DNA of 64,000 nt from Neptuniibacter caesariensis (GTDB taxonomy: Bacteria; Pseudomonadota; Gammaproteobacteria; Pseudomonadales; Balneatricaceae). The notes below the pieces were generated by a model. That model made no database searches and had not been told where the DNA came from. It was given only the letters and a program-made list of their open reading frames with translations. A program made the translations under genes and the position numbers. The stretch is taken from assembly GCF_000153345.1 (NCBI RefSeq), contig NZ_CH724126.1, positions 216,774 through 280,773 of the forward strand, given 5' to 3'. Positions 1 to 10,131 of the stretch are shown here, one piece after another. Position 1 is the stretch's first letter; each line of letters begins with the position of its first letter.

Positions 1-2
1 AG

Positions 3-962
3 ACGATTCAAATCAATAGCCATATGCTACAAATCTCTGCCAGTATTGGTGTAGCAATCAGCCCAGATAATAGTAATGATGCCGATGCTCTCCTTAGCTT
101 TTCCGACTCGGCTATGTATGAAGCCAAAGAAGCCGGTCGCAATACCTATAAGTTTTATACTGCGGAAATGACCCAACAGGCCCTTGAACATAGCTTTGTA
201 CAAAGTGCTTTGAGGGATGCCCTAGAACAATCCCAGTTTTTCGTGACTTATCAGCCCCAATTAAGGATCAAAGACTATTCAATGGTAGGGGTCGAAGCGT
301 TAGTACGCTGGCAGCATCCAGAGCGGGGCCTTATTCCACCCGATTCATTTATTCCCATCGCAGAAAATAGCGGCTTAATCAGAGAATTAGGAGCCTGGAT
401 TTTAAGAACGGCCTGCGAGCAAGGCGTTCAGTGGCTAAACGAACAAGTAAATTTTGGGCGGATATACGTTAATGTTTCTGCAACTCAACTACATGATGAG
501 TCCTTCACTGAAGCTGTCATTATGTGCCTTAAAGAGACCGGGTTCCCCGCTGAAAAATTGGGCTTGGAGGTAACCGAAAGCTTTATCATGAAAGACCCAC
601 AGCACGCTATTAATGTTCTGAGTAGCTTTAAAGAGATAGGTATTGAGCTGGCTATTGACGACTTTGGTACCGGCTATTCTTCACTATCTTACCTAAAACA
701 ATTACCAATCGATAAACTGAAAATCGACCAGTCTTTTATTAGAGATATACCTGATGACCCAAATGATATGGCCATTGCTGAAGCGGTTATTGCCATGGGT
801 AAAGCATTAAACCTAGAAGTGATCGCGGAAGGTGTCGAAAGCCAGATACAGGCAGATTTTTTATTAGATAAGGAATGTACTGAAGTTCAAGGGTACCTAT
901 ATGCCCATCCCCTGACAGCCGATGCTTTTTCGGAATGGGAAAAACAACGCGATATTAAATAG
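3..962 (+). CDS. GGDEF-EAL protein (c-di-GMP phosphodiesterase), 3' part only
   Basis: The reading frame is open to the left edge, so the start lies outside the window. About 319 residues are visible. The first 50 or so are the end of a GGDEF domain (SIGVAISPD, then YEAKEAGRN). An EAL domain fills the rest. It keeps the catalytic set of active phosphodiesterases: VEALVRWQHP near residue 100, VNVSATQL, LEVTES, DDFGTGYSSL, KIDQSFI, VIAEGVES and EVQGY. The EAL half therefore probably hydrolyses cyclic di-GMP to pGpG. Whether the GGDEF half is active, and what sensor or membrane part precedes it, cannot be seen. The next gene, on the opposite strand, is a LapG-like protease, a family controlled by a c-di-GMP receptor (LapD). 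However, LapD has degenerate motifs and this EAL domain is intact, so I do not call it LapD. Confidence 0.9.
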   Translation, partial: TIQINSHMLQISASIGVAISPDNSNDADALLSFSDSAMYEAKEAGRNTYKFYTAEMTQQALEHSFVQSALRDALEQSQFFVTYQPQLRIKDYSMVGVEALVRWQHPERGLIPPDSFIPIAENSGLIRELGAWILRTACEQGVQWLNEQVNFGRIYVNVSATQLHDESFTEAVIMCLKETGFPAEKLGLEVTESFIMKDPQHAINVLSSFKEIGIELAIDDFGTGYSSLSYLKQLPIDKLKIDQSFIRDIPDDPNDMAIAEAVIAMGKALNLEVIAEGVESQIQADFLLDKECTEVQGYLYAHPLTADAFSEWEKQRDIK

Positions 963-1084
963 GGCATGTCAACGAACTGACTTATTTGCATTAACCGGCC
1001 TTTACTTAGGTTTTTCTTGATCTACATCTCACCCTTTCTAAAGCTCTATCAGTTATGAGTAGATATGAAATTGTGATATTTATT

Positions 1085-1762
1085 CTAGGTGTTTTGCTCT
1101 AAGTTAATACGCTTCATCATTTCAGCCCACTGTTTAATTTCAGTGGCTGAATCCAAGAGCTTTTCTGATTCACCTTTTTTCCATACCCCCTGGCTGTTGA
1201 AATGAAACATTGGATCTAAGTCGTTTCGTTCCGAGCCCCGGCGAATTTCTTTATGAATATTATCAAGAATCAGAGGGTCCGAGTTTTCTTCAGCATAGTA
1301 AGCAAGGACCATATGGGCCTGGTTATCTTCAATCAGCTTGACGTAAGAAACTTTTAAATTCTCTACGGGGATACCTAATTCGAGAAGGGTGAAATACTTG
1401 GCAATTGAAAAGTCCTCACAATCCCCAGCATTTTTAATCAGGCTTTCTATGGGAGTAGCCCAATAGTCTTTACTCTCCCAAAGTTGCTTATCTTCAGCCC
1501 ACTTCATCTGGTTGAAGAAATTGTTTACCAGTTCGAGTTTCTCAATATCACTTTTGTCATGGCTGCTCTTTAACAGCTGATTCCACGCATCGAAGCGTTC
1601 CGCTGTCTCGCGATCATAGTGACGGTATATTTTTTTAACTTGTGACTGGGGGAGGATTTTTTGTAGATGGCCTGCATGAACAGGGCTTGCAGCATATATA
1701 GATGCCAGCACGGAGAAATGGATAAATTTAACGTTAAATAAACGAGCTGTTTTTCTTAACAT
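1085..1762 (-). CDS. LapG-like periplasmic transglutaminase-like cysteine protease
   Basis: 225 residues with a signal peptide at about 1-30 (positive start, hydrophobic stretch, then PVHA). The body matches the bacterial transglutaminase-like cysteine proteinase family (BTLCP, DUF920), whose known member LapG clips the N terminus of large surface adhesins when c-di-GMP is low. The likely triad is Cys115 in the DCED motif, His150 in AHMVLAYY and Asp167 in LILDN. The spacing resembles that of LapG, and the acidic residues around the Cys are part of the calcium site in that family. The start is supported by AGGAGGGG just upstream of the ATG. No LapD-like receptor with degenerate motifs and no large adhesin is visible in the window, so the partner and substrate are unknown. 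Confidence 0.83.
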   Translation of the reverse strand: MLRKTARLFNVKFIHFSVLASIYAASPVHAGHLQKILPQSQVKKIYRHYDRETAERFDAWNQLLKSSHDKSDIEKLELVNNFFNQMKWAEDKQLWESKDYWATPIESLIKNAGDCEDFSIAKYFTLLELGIPVENLKVSYVKLIEDNQAHMVLAYYAEENSDPLILDNIHKEIRRGSERNDLDPMFHFNSQGVWKKGESEKLLDSATEIKQWAEMMKRINLEQNT

Positions 1763-1849
1763 AAATGCCCCTCCTAATAGCCCCTCTAAAAATTAGCCCG
1801 CATACCTATAAATTTCAAAGCCTCAATCAAAAGTCTGAACCAAGATTAT

Positions 1850-1879
1850 TCCCCCCTCATGCTATCGCAAAAGGGGGGA
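1850..1879 (-). terminator. Possible weak hairpin terminator after the small exported protein gene
   Basis: A run of C at 1851-1856 pairs with a run of G at 1873-1878 (7 bp with the flanking T:A), enclosing a 16-base loop. It lies between the small exported protein gene and the LapG-like gene, both on minus. No good T tract follows, so termination is only a guess. Confidence 0.35.
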
Positions 1880-1896
1880 GCATTAACGCGTATACG

Positions 1897-2145
1897 TTAT
1901 AGTGATCCTACATTAATAACAATTGGGAAGTCAGTGTAATCTGCACGAGCTCCCGCTGCGGTAGGTTCCTGTTCTATCGTTTTATTTACGTCCATTGCTA
2001 CATCAGAGTGAGCTCTGCTCTCCTCTAGATAAGCACCGGAATAAATGTCATACAACCAATCACCAGGTTTAAAATCTTCAGTCGCCATCGCTACAGCAGG
2101 TGTGAACAGAAGAGCAAAAGTTACCGCTTTAAATTGAGTTTTCAT
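1897..2145 (-). CDS. Small exported protein of unknown function
   Basis: 82 residues. Residues 1-21 form a clear signal peptide (MKTQFKAVTFALL, ending AVAMA before TEDF), which leaves about 61 mature residues that are acidic and contain no cysteine. I do not recognise a domain. The mature part holds a DWLYDIYSG stretch and ends in a hydrophobic IVINVGSL. The gene precedes the LapG-like gene on the same strand but is separated from it by 134 bases and a possible hairpin. A shared transcript is possible but not shown. Confidence 0.6.
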   Translation of the reverse strand: MKTQFKAVTFALLFTPAVAMATEDFKPGDWLYDIYSGAYLEESRAHSDVAMDVNKTIEQEPTAAGARADYTDFPIVINVGSL

Positions 2146-2476
2146 GATATCTACCTTTATTAATTGCTTCTTTTGTACTGCATGTAGAAGCTATGACATG
2201 AATATTTCCAAAGCGTTCCCGAATGAACACTCAATTTCTGAATAAAATTTAATCAGCCGCCTATATTCATCACATTTCTTGAACTAAATCATGAACTTAA
2301 AAATTTATAAAAAAATTCATTTAGCCAACTCATAAGCCAAGATTAGTGCGGAAAGAGCCACAGAGCGATACAGCAGCCTGAACAGGCTTATTAAAGAGAA
2401 GAGAAGAAGTAACTTAAAAGAATGAAGCTGGCCTTGGACAACTGCTGAGGATACCAAGGCCGGCTTTAATACAGAT
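2146..2476. other. Non-coding stretch between the small exported protein gene and glmS
   Basis: 331 bases without a credible gene. The left half is AT-rich and must hold the promoter of the small exported protein gene. The right end holds the glmS terminator hairpin. A short GCCTG-AA-CAGGC inverted repeat lies near 2376-2387. Nothing else is recognisable. Confidence 0.5.
2425..2466 (-). terminator. Hairpin downstream of glmS
   Basis: Arms 2425-2437 and 2454-2466 pair over 13 positions with one G:T or mismatch position, around a 16-base loop. The hairpin lies 10 bases past the glmS stop on the minus strand and is followed on that strand by CATTCTTTT. The long loop makes it imperfect, but its position fits the end of the glmU-glmS transcript. 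Confidence 0.6.
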
Positions 2477-4300
2477 TTATTCGACTGTTACTGACTTAGC
2501 CAGATTTCGCGGCTGATCGACATCGGTCCCTTTCAGGATGGCAACATGGTAAGAGAGTAGCTGCAACGGAATGGTATACAGTACAGGCTGCATAATTTCC
2601 TCACACTCCGGCATGTTAAGCACATAGATCCCCTCTTCTGACTGAACCTTATCTGAGCCAGCAAAGACAAACAGTTCGCCGCCACGTGCACGCACTTCCT
2701 GAAGGTTAGCCTTTAGCTTATCCAGCATATCGTTCTGCGGTGCTACCGCAACGACCGGCATCTCTTTATCTACCAGGGCCAGAGGGCCATGCTTCAATTC
2801 ACCTGCAGGGTAAGACTCTGCATGAATATAAGAGATCTCTTTAAGCTTCAGAGCACCTTCCTTAGCAACGGGATACAAAGTACCACGACCCAGGAACAGC
2901 GAATGCTGTTTTTCAGCAAAGGACTGCGCCATTTTCTCGATATCACTATCCATCTCCAGTGCATGAAGAACCTGCTGAGGAAGCTTTTTCAGCGCTGCGA
3001 TAATCGCTGACTCACGTTCAGCCGTCAGGCCATTGCGACGGCCCAGAGCCAGGGTCGTCAGCATCAAAGCGACCAGTTGAGTCGTGAAGGCTTTAGTGGA
3101 TGCCACACCGATTTCGGGACCCGCATTAGTCATCAACGCCAGATCGGACTCACGTACTAAGGTACTCCCCGGTACATTGCAGATCACCAGTGATGCCAAC
3201 ACACGTGACTGAACTTCACGAAGTGCTGCAAGCGTATCAGCTGTTTCGCCTGACTGAGAGATGGTCAGAAACAGTGTGCCTTCGGGGATAACGACTGGAC
3301 GGTAACGGTACTCACTTGCCACTTCCACCATACAAGGAATGCCCACCAGGTCTTCGATCCAGTATTTAGCGATCAGACCTGCGTGAAAACTAGTACCACA
3401 AGCAATAATCTGTACTTGCTTAACCTGATCAAAGATCTCACCAGCTTTTACACCGAAGCACTGCTCAAGCAGCTTATCATCACTCACACGCCCTTCGAGA
3501 CAGGCTTTAATGACCTCTGGCTGTTCATAGGTTTCTTTAAGCATATAGTGCTTAAATTCACCCTTATCAGCCGAACTTACACCATGTTCAAACTGGGAGA
3601 TTTCGCGCTGAGCTTTATTGCCGGAAATATCGGTCACCGTAATATCGCTGGCCGTCAGAGTAGCAACATCGCCATCCTCCAGGAACATAAAACGGTCGGT
3701 AACCTGCAAAAGTGCCAACTGGTCTGAGGCGATAAAGTTTTCACCAATACCCACCCCAATCACCAAAGGGCTGCCTTTACGGGCTGTCACCAACTGGCTT
3801 GGATCAGTCTTTTCGATCACACCCAACGCATAGGCGCCTTCAAGTTTACCGATAATATTGGCAACCGCTGTGTGCAGCGAACTCGTTGTATTTAGCTCCC
3901 TAGCAAGTAAGTGTGCAATTACTTCGGTATCAGTATCAGAGCTAAAAACATAACCGTCGTTCTGCAACTGATCTTTTAACTCTTCAAAATTCTCGATGAT
4001 GCCGTTGTGTACCACCGCTAACTGATCAGCAGACATATGAGGATGAGCATTGGCCTCATTAGGCACGCCATGGGTCGCCCAACGAGTATGGGCAATACCT
4101 GTTGTGCCCATCAGAGGCTCGGCTTGTAACGCATCAGACAACGCCTGTACTTTGCCGGTACGACGACAGCGCTGGATCCCTGCGTCTGTTTGTAGGGCTA
4201 CACCTGCAGAGTCATAGCCGCGATACTCAAGACGACGCAAACCTTCCAACAGAATTTCCTGAACCGGGCGCGCCGCTACTGCTCCAACTATTCCGCACAT
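2477..4300 (-). CDS. glmS: Glutamine-fructose-6-phosphate aminotransferase (isomerizing)
   Basis: 607 residues, the usual length. It makes glucosamine-6-phosphate from fructose-6-phosphate and glutamine, the first step to UDP-GlcNAc for peptidoglycan and LPS. The protein starts MCGIVGAV, so removal of Met exposes the catalytic Cys. The glutaminase half has EYRGYDSAG and HTRWATHG. Two SIS sugar-phosphate domains follow (CGTSFHAG, SQSGETADT, ESYPAGELKHGPLALVD), and the C terminus is NLAKSVTVE. The start codon is 2 bases from the glmU stop, so the two genes are translated from one message. I see no riboswitch-ribozyme, which belongs to the Gram-positive form of this gene. Confidence 0.98.
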   Translation of the reverse strand: MCGIVGAVAARPVQEILLEGLRRLEYRGYDSAGVALQTDAGIQRCRRTGKVQALSDALQAEPLMGTTGIAHTRWATHGVPNEANAHPHMSADQLAVVHNGIIENFEELKDQLQNDGYVFSSDTDTEVIAHLLARELNTTSSLHTAVANIIGKLEGAYALGVIEKTDPSQLVTARKGSPLVIGVGIGENFIASDQLALLQVTDRFMFLEDGDVATLTASDITVTDISGNKAQREISQFEHGVSSADKGEFKHYMLKETYEQPEVIKACLEGRVSDDKLLEQCFGVKAGEIFDQVKQVQIIACGTSFHAGLIAKYWIEDLVGIPCMVEVASEYRYRPVVIPEGTLFLTISQSGETADTLAALREVQSRVLASLVICNVPGSTLVRESDLALMTNAGPEIGVASTKAFTTQLVALMLTTLALGRRNGLTAERESAIIAALKKLPQQVLHALEMDSDIEKMAQSFAEKQHSLFLGRGTLYPVAKEGALKLKEISYIHAESYPAGELKHGPLALVDKEMPVVAVAPQNDMLDKLKANLQEVRARGGELFVFAGSDKVQSEEGIYVLNMPECEEIMQPVLYTIPLQLLSYHVAILKGTDVDQPRNLAKSVTVE

Positions 4301-4302
4301 AA

Positions 4303-5670
4303 TTAGTTTCCTTTCTTCTGTGGACGTGGCCAGTTCTTAACTTCAGCCTGCTTAGCCCGGGTAACCGCAAGAGCATCATCTGAAACACTCTTACTGATGG
4401 TTGAACCCGCACCTACAGTAGCCATTTTGCCCACCTTGACTGGTGCAACCAACGCAGTGTTAGAACCAATGAATGCGTTATCGTCGATCTCCGTCAGGGA
4501 CTTATTAACGCCATCGTAGTTACAGGTGATCGTACCGGCACCGACATTAACGTCTTTACCTAAGATTGCATCACCAACGTAAGACAGATGATTGATCTTA
4601 CTACCCTCGCCCACAATCGCCTTTTTCGTTTCAACAAAGTTGCCAACTTTAGCTTTGGCTGCCAGTTGAGTACCTGGACGTAAGCGGGCAAACGGACCAA
4701 TATCACAAGCTTCAGCAACGGTTGCATCTTCAATAACGGTATTCGCTTTAATCCGTGTGCCTGCAGCAATCGTACAGTTTTTTAGGTAACAGTTAGGTTC
4801 AATAACAACGTTGTCACCCAGCTCAATTTCACCTTCAAGGACAACGTTCACATCGATCAACAGATCTTGACCAATTTTTACATTGCCTCGTACATCTATA
4901 CGTTTTGGATCAGCAAGGGTCGCTCCGTTTACCATCAACCACTCAGCCTGTTGAGCCTGATACCAACGTTCAAGTTCTGCCAGTTGTACCCGGTTATTTA
5001 CACCCTGTACCTCTTCTTCAGCTTCAGGCTGTATCGCACTAATAGTCAGCCCCTGATCAGCCGCCATCGCAATAATATCGGTCAGGTAGTACTCACCCTG
5101 GGCATTTTCAGATGACAGCTTTGGCAACCATTCATTCAGATGACTACTTTTAACTGCCAGAATCCCGGTATTTACTTCGTTGATCTTGTGCTGTTCAGCA
5201 GTGGCATCTTTGTGTTCGACAATCGCCACAACACGGCTCTGTTCATTACGAACAATGCGGCCATAACCCGTCGGGTCTTTAAGATTAACCGTCAATAGCG
5301 CCAGATCACCTGTGGCTGCGATCTCAACCATCTGCTGCATCGTTTCAGCTTTGGTTAGTGGTACGTCTCCGTAGAGGACCAATACCACACTATCTTCAGC
5401 AACCGAAGGCATTGCCTGTGCAACTGCATGGCCTGTGCCTTTCTGTTCCGCCTGCAAAGCAAAATTTAAAGTTTGGCCGGCGAGTTCATCACGTAATTTG
5501 TCAGCTCCATGACCAATCACCACATGGGTATTCACCCCATTCAGCTCTGATGCTGTATCGATAACATGCTGGACCATCGGCTTACCACCGACTTTATGCA
5601 GCACTTTAGGCAGGTTTGATTTCATACGGCTGCCCTGTCCGGCAGCCAGGATGACAACGTCTACAGACAT
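4303..5670 (-). CDS. glmU: Bifunctional UDP-GlcNAc pyrophosphorylase / glucosamine-1-phosphate acetyltransferase
   Basis: 455 residues. The N-terminal uridylyltransferase half opens with the nucleotide-binding LAAGQGSRMKS near residues 8-18 and KVLHKVGGKPM. The C-terminal half is a left-handed beta helix of hexapeptide repeats that carries the acetyltransferase, with RLRPGT, VGNFVE and GVNKSLTEI. It turns glucosamine-1-phosphate into UDP-GlcNAc in two steps. The start is backed by AAGGAAAGG upstream. It is the first gene of the glmU-glmS pair. The phosphoglucosamine mutase between the two steps (glmM) is not in the window. Confidence 0.98.
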   Translation of the reverse strand: MSVDVVILAAGQGSRMKSNLPKVLHKVGGKPMVQHVIDTASELNGVNTHVVIGHGADKLRDELAGQTLNFALQAEQKGTGHAVAQAMPSVAEDSVVLVLYGDVPLTKAETMQQMVEIAATGDLALLTVNLKDPTGYGRIVRNEQSRVVAIVEHKDATAEQHKINEVNTGILAVKSSHLNEWLPKLSSENAQGEYYLTDIIAMAADQGLTISAIQPEAEEEVQGVNNRVQLAELERWYQAQQAEWLMVNGATLADPKRIDVRGNVKIGQDLLIDVNVVLEGEIELGDNVVIEPNCYLKNCTIAAGTRIKANTVIEDATVAEACDIGPFARLRPGTQLAAKAKVGNFVETKKAIVGEGSKINHLSYVGDAILGKDVNVGAGTITCNYDGVNKSLTEIDDNAFIGSNTALVAPVKVGKMATVGAGSTISKSVSDDALAVTRAKQAEVKNWPRPQKKGN

Positions 5671-5760
5671 GGCCTTTCCTTCCTTGTGAAGTTTACGCTT
5701 TATTTTGTCAGCACTTTAAAGTAAAAAAGAATTCACACAATCCCTTTTGTCACAAATTTT

Positions 5761-6510
5761 ATGACAATTATGAATACTGAGATATTTAACCTATTAGGCT
5801 TAAGCCCACGAGAAATAGAGATCTATAAAGCACTACTTTTTTTAGGGGCTAGTTCTATACGAACAATTGCTGACAAATCAGGTGTTAATCGTGGCAGCAC
5901 ATACGAAAGCCTCAAAGAGATGCAGCAAAAAGGTATTGTTACCTACCAGCCAAAGGGTAAACGGCGTCTGTTTGCTCCGGTAGATCCGGATATCCTGTTA
6001 CAGCTAGCCGAAGAACGTCGTCAGGGATTGGACCGGGCAATGGAAGAGCTCAAACAGAGTATCATTCCAGAACTACAACATCTGAAACCTGACTTTAATG
6101 CAGCCAATGTTAGCTTCTATGAGGGCGATGACGGGATCGAGCACGTTCTTAAAGACATCCTGATTACCGTTGCTAACTCCGACGCTGACAGCTACTCAGT
6201 GTTCTCCTCCAAGCCGATCAGGAAGCACCTCTACAGACCCTTCCCTAACTTCACAAACCAGCGCATACAGCGTGGTATAACCGTTCGCGCAATCGCGATT
6301 GGTGACGGCGGTGAAGACGCTCTGCTTTCTGAACGTAAGTGGATCAAAACCGAAGGGAAAGTGGATGCAGCCTATATCGCTATATACCCGCCTAAATGCG
6401 CAATCATCTCACTGGCATCAGAGAACTACCCTACCGCAGTAGTCATTGATTCAGCGGAGGTTGCAGGCGCGCAAAAAATTATTTTTGATACCTTATGGCG
6501 GCTACTTTAG
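5761..6510 (+). CDS. TrmB-family transcriptional regulator
   Basis: 249 residues. The N-terminal part (about 8-75) is a winged helix: LGLSPREIEIYKALL, then RTIADKSGVNRGSTYESLKEM as the helix-turn-helix. A linker helix follows (LLQLAEERRQGLDRAMEELK). The C-terminal 150 residues fit the effector part of TrmB-like regulators, which in characterised members binds sugars. It is transcribed divergently from glmU-glmS across a 90-base gap, so it may control amino-sugar synthesis; this is an inference from position only. The start is uncertain: ATG at 5761 or 5770, neither with a clear ribosome-binding site. Confidence 0.8.
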   Translation: MTIMNTEIFNLLGLSPREIEIYKALLFLGASSIRTIADKSGVNRGSTYESLKEMQQKGIVTYQPKGKRRLFAPVDPDILLQLAEERRQGLDRAMEELKQSIIPELQHLKPDFNAANVSFYEGDDGIEHVLKDILITVANSDADSYSVFSSKPIRKHLYRPFPNFTNQRIQRGITVRAIAIGDGGEDALLSERKWIKTEGKVDAAYIAIYPPKCAIISLASENYPTAVVIDSAEVAGAQKIIFDTLWRLL

Positions 6511-6704
6511 TCAGTTTTTAACATGACATAGCAACCGATTTGAAATTAAACTGTTGTATAAGGGCTTTCTTACAGGCACTTAGCAATATCATATTTTTAG
6601 ATTAATAACTGCTAAGTCTGTTGGAATCTTGCAGACATCAGCACAGATTCAGGCGGTTACCAGGTTGGCTTAAACCGCGTAAATACCAGCGAGAGTGAGT
6701 AGCA

Positions 6705-7091
6705 ATGAAATATTTTGGCTTACTAGGTGGCATAGCGCTTTTAGCAGGATGTGCAGCTCAGGATATTAAATACCTTCCAGGAGACCATTATCTGGTTGAT
6801 CTGGATAATGGAGTTATGTGTCGCAGTTCCGACTGCTTGCAACTCAGCCTTATCATTCCATCTTATTATGAGCATGAAATTGCCCATGCGTATGGCCTTC
6901 AGAAAGGCCAGACCTATAACTGGAACACACAACAGTTTGCCAATCTGCTCATCTCTCCACCAAACAAGCTGTATGTCGTAGAAAAGATTTCAGATTCTGA
7001 ATTTAGACTGCCTATGAATCAGGCCACAGCGAAGGCATTCGCTACACTGCAATACGAATACGACCTTCTGTATAGCAATTTCAAATTATGA
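6705..7091 (+). CDS. Small lipoprotein of unknown function
   Basis: 128 residues. A short lipoprotein signal with lipobox LLAGC puts the lipidated Cys at residue 16. The residue after it is Ala, so export to the outer membrane is likely rather than retention in the inner membrane. The mature part has two more Cys close together (MCRSSDC), which could form a disulfide, and no family I recognise. It stands alone between the TrmB-type regulator (same strand, 194 bases upstream) and the convergent atp operon. Confidence 0.65.
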   Translation: MKYFGLLGGIALLAGCAAQDIKYLPGDHYLVDLDNGVMCRSSDCLQLSLIIPSYYEHEIAHAYGLQKGQTYNWNTQQFANLLISPPNKLYVVEKISDSEFRLPMNQATAKAFATLQYEYDLLYSNFKL

Positions 7092-7271
7092 ATGAAATCG
7101 ATAGTTACTCGAATCTTAGCGGTAGCTCTTATCCCATACCTTTGATTGGGAGCTAGCTAGCCCTACTTGCTTTCGGCTTTTCAGCCTTCCTCAAGAAGCC
7201 CGGCTTTGTCCTTATAGTGAAGCCGCCTCTAACCGTTCTACCGCGTCCATTTCTTTCTTCCCAAGCAGAAA

Positions 7272-7300
7272 CAAAAAAGGCAACCCGAAGGTTGCCTTTT
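7272..7300 (-). terminator. Intrinsic terminator of the atp operon
   Basis: Perfect 11-bp stem (7275-7285 with 7290-7300) around a CGAA loop. On the minus strand it ends in a run of six T. It lies 27 bases past the atpC stop. The symmetric A and T flanks may let it also stop plus-strand transcripts from the small lipoprotein gene. Confidence 0.9.
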
Positions 7301-7326
7301 GATATGTGGATTGTAAGGACAGAGTC

Positions 7327-7752
7327 TTAACGACCCAGTTTCTTACGAATCTGCTGTAGGGTACGAATCTGCGCTGCAGCTTCGGCCAGCTGGGAGGCTG
7401 CTTTCGAGTATTCGAACTCGGCAGTTTTATCAGCCATCGCCTGCTCAGCATGTTTCTGTGCTTCCTGAGCAGCTGCTTCATCAAGGTCTGCTGCGTGCAG
7501 AGCAGTGTCTGCAAGAACAGTTACCTTGTGAGGCTGTACTTCCAAGAAGCCACCGGATACGTAAAAGATATCCTGTTCGCCACCCTGTTTGCGTAGCTCG
7601 ACAGGGCCTGGTTTCAGTTCCGTCAGAAGCGGAGCGTGACCTGGATATACACCCAGATCACCCAGGCTACCTGTTACGGATACGAATTCGATCAAGCCAG
7701 AGAAGATCTCTTCTTCAGCACTTACGATGTCGCAATGAACAGTCATAGCCAT
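7327..7752 (-). CDS. atpC: ATP synthase F1 epsilon subunit
   Basis: 141 residues. The N-terminal beta sandwich is typical ([15 protein letters not shown], then [19 protein letters not shown], then [18 protein letters not shown]), followed by two C-terminal helices rich in Ala and Glu that inhibit the enzyme in known epsilon subunits. It is the last gene of the atp operon, 32 bases after atpD and just before the operon terminator. Translation may start at this ATG or at the ATG two codons later. Confidence 0.97.
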   Translation of the reverse strand: MAMTVHCDIVSAEEEIFSGLIEFVSVTGSLGDLGVYPGHAPLLTELKPGPVELRKQGGEQDIFYVSGGFLEVQPHKVTVLADTALHAADLDEAAAQEAQKHAEQAMADKTAEFEYSKAASQLAEAAAQIRTLQQIRKKLGR

Positions 7753-7784
7753 ATTTATACCTCGTAAAGGTTAGCTAAAGGCAA

Positions 7785-9176
<1,392 letters not shown>

Positions 9177-9197
9177 TTATTTAACCTGTGACCTGTA

Positions 9198-10061
9198 TTA
9201 AACAGCTGCAGCACCACCAACGATCTCAGAAATTTCCTGAGTAATCGCGGCCTGACGAGCTTTGTTGTAAATCATTTCCAGCTCATCAATCATATCACCA
9301 GCGTTGTCTGTTGCGTTCTTCATCGCTAGCATACGTGCTGCCTGCTCACAGGCATTGTTCTCAACCACGGCCTGATAGACCAGGGACTCTACATAACGAA
9401 CCAGTAAGCTGTTTAGCAGCTCTTTTGCGTCCGGCTCATACAGGTAATCCCAGTGATGATTGAGCTTGTCATCGTCTTCTTCTGCCTTCAGTGGAAGCAC
9501 CTGAGATACAGCAGGCTGCTGTGTCATTGTGTTAACGAAATCGTTAGACACGATGAACAGTTTATCCAGCTTGCCTTCATCATAAGCATCCAGCATGACC
9601 TTAACTGACCCGATCAGATCCGCCACTTCCGGCGCATCACCCAGGTGAGTTTTCGCTGCAACTACATTACCGCCATAGCTCTTAAAGAACGAACCGGCTT
9701 TGCTGCCCAGCGCACAGATGTCAATTTCGACACCCTGGTCATGGAACTCTTTCATGCTTTTAACAGCTGCTTTGAACGCGTTAACGTTCAAACCACCACA
9801 CAGGCCACGGTCGGTTGCTACAATTACAAAACCAACGCGCTTAGTCTCACGCTCCTGCATGTACAAGTGTCTGTACTCAGGATTGGACTTGGCCAGGTGC
9901 TGAATTACACCACGGATACTCCGGGCGTACGGGCGAGAAGACTCCATGCGATCCTGTGCTTTACGCATCTTAGAAGCAGCAACCATTTCCATAGCGCTGG
10001 TAATCTTCCTCGTGCTCTGCACACTCGCAATTTTTGTCTTAATCTCTTTTCCGACTGCCAT
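9198..10061 (-). CDS. atpG: ATP synthase F1 gamma subunit
   Basis: 287 residues. This is the central rotor shaft of F1. Both ends carry the coiled-coil helices of the family: [20 protein letters not shown] with [16 protein letters not shown] at the N terminus, and [20 protein letters not shown] with [21 protein letters not shown]-like sequence at the C terminus. The middle has the conserved DRGLCGGLN. It lies between atpA (70 bases upstream) and atpD (36 bases downstream) in the usual order. Confidence 0.98.
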   Translation of the reverse strand: MAVGKEIKTKIASVQSTRKITSAMEMVAASKMRKAQDRMESSRPYARSIRGVIQHLAKSNPEYRHLYMQERETKRVGFVIVATDRGLCGGLNVNAFKAAVKSMKEFHDQGVEIDICALGSKAGSFFKSYGGNVVAAKTHLGDAPEVADLIGSVKVMLDAYDEGKLDKLFIVSNDFVNTMTQQPAVSQVLPLKAEEDDDKLNHHWDYLYEPDAKELLNSLLVRYVESLVYQAVVENNACEQAARMLAMKNATDNAGDMIDELEMIYNKARQAAITQEISEIVGGAAAV

Positions 10062-10131
10062 AGTTCCGCCTATTTAGTTTGGTGTTAGATCTGCATGCCA
10101 GGCATGCAGATCGATCACTCTAAACGAGTTC

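Noticed and set aside
1-962. Naming the left-edge EAL protein LapD because lapG is next to it
   Set aside because: LapD has non-catalytic GGDEF and EAL motifs, whereas this EAL domain keeps all catalytic residues, and the genes are convergent rather than in an operon.
7212-7514. Minus-strand frame overlapping the 3' end of atpC and its terminator
   Set aside because: It runs through the operon terminator and out of frame through atpC, so it is not a gene.
9645-10088. Open frame of 147 codons opposite atpG
   Set aside because: It is antisense to a conserved gene with no ribosome-binding site or motif.
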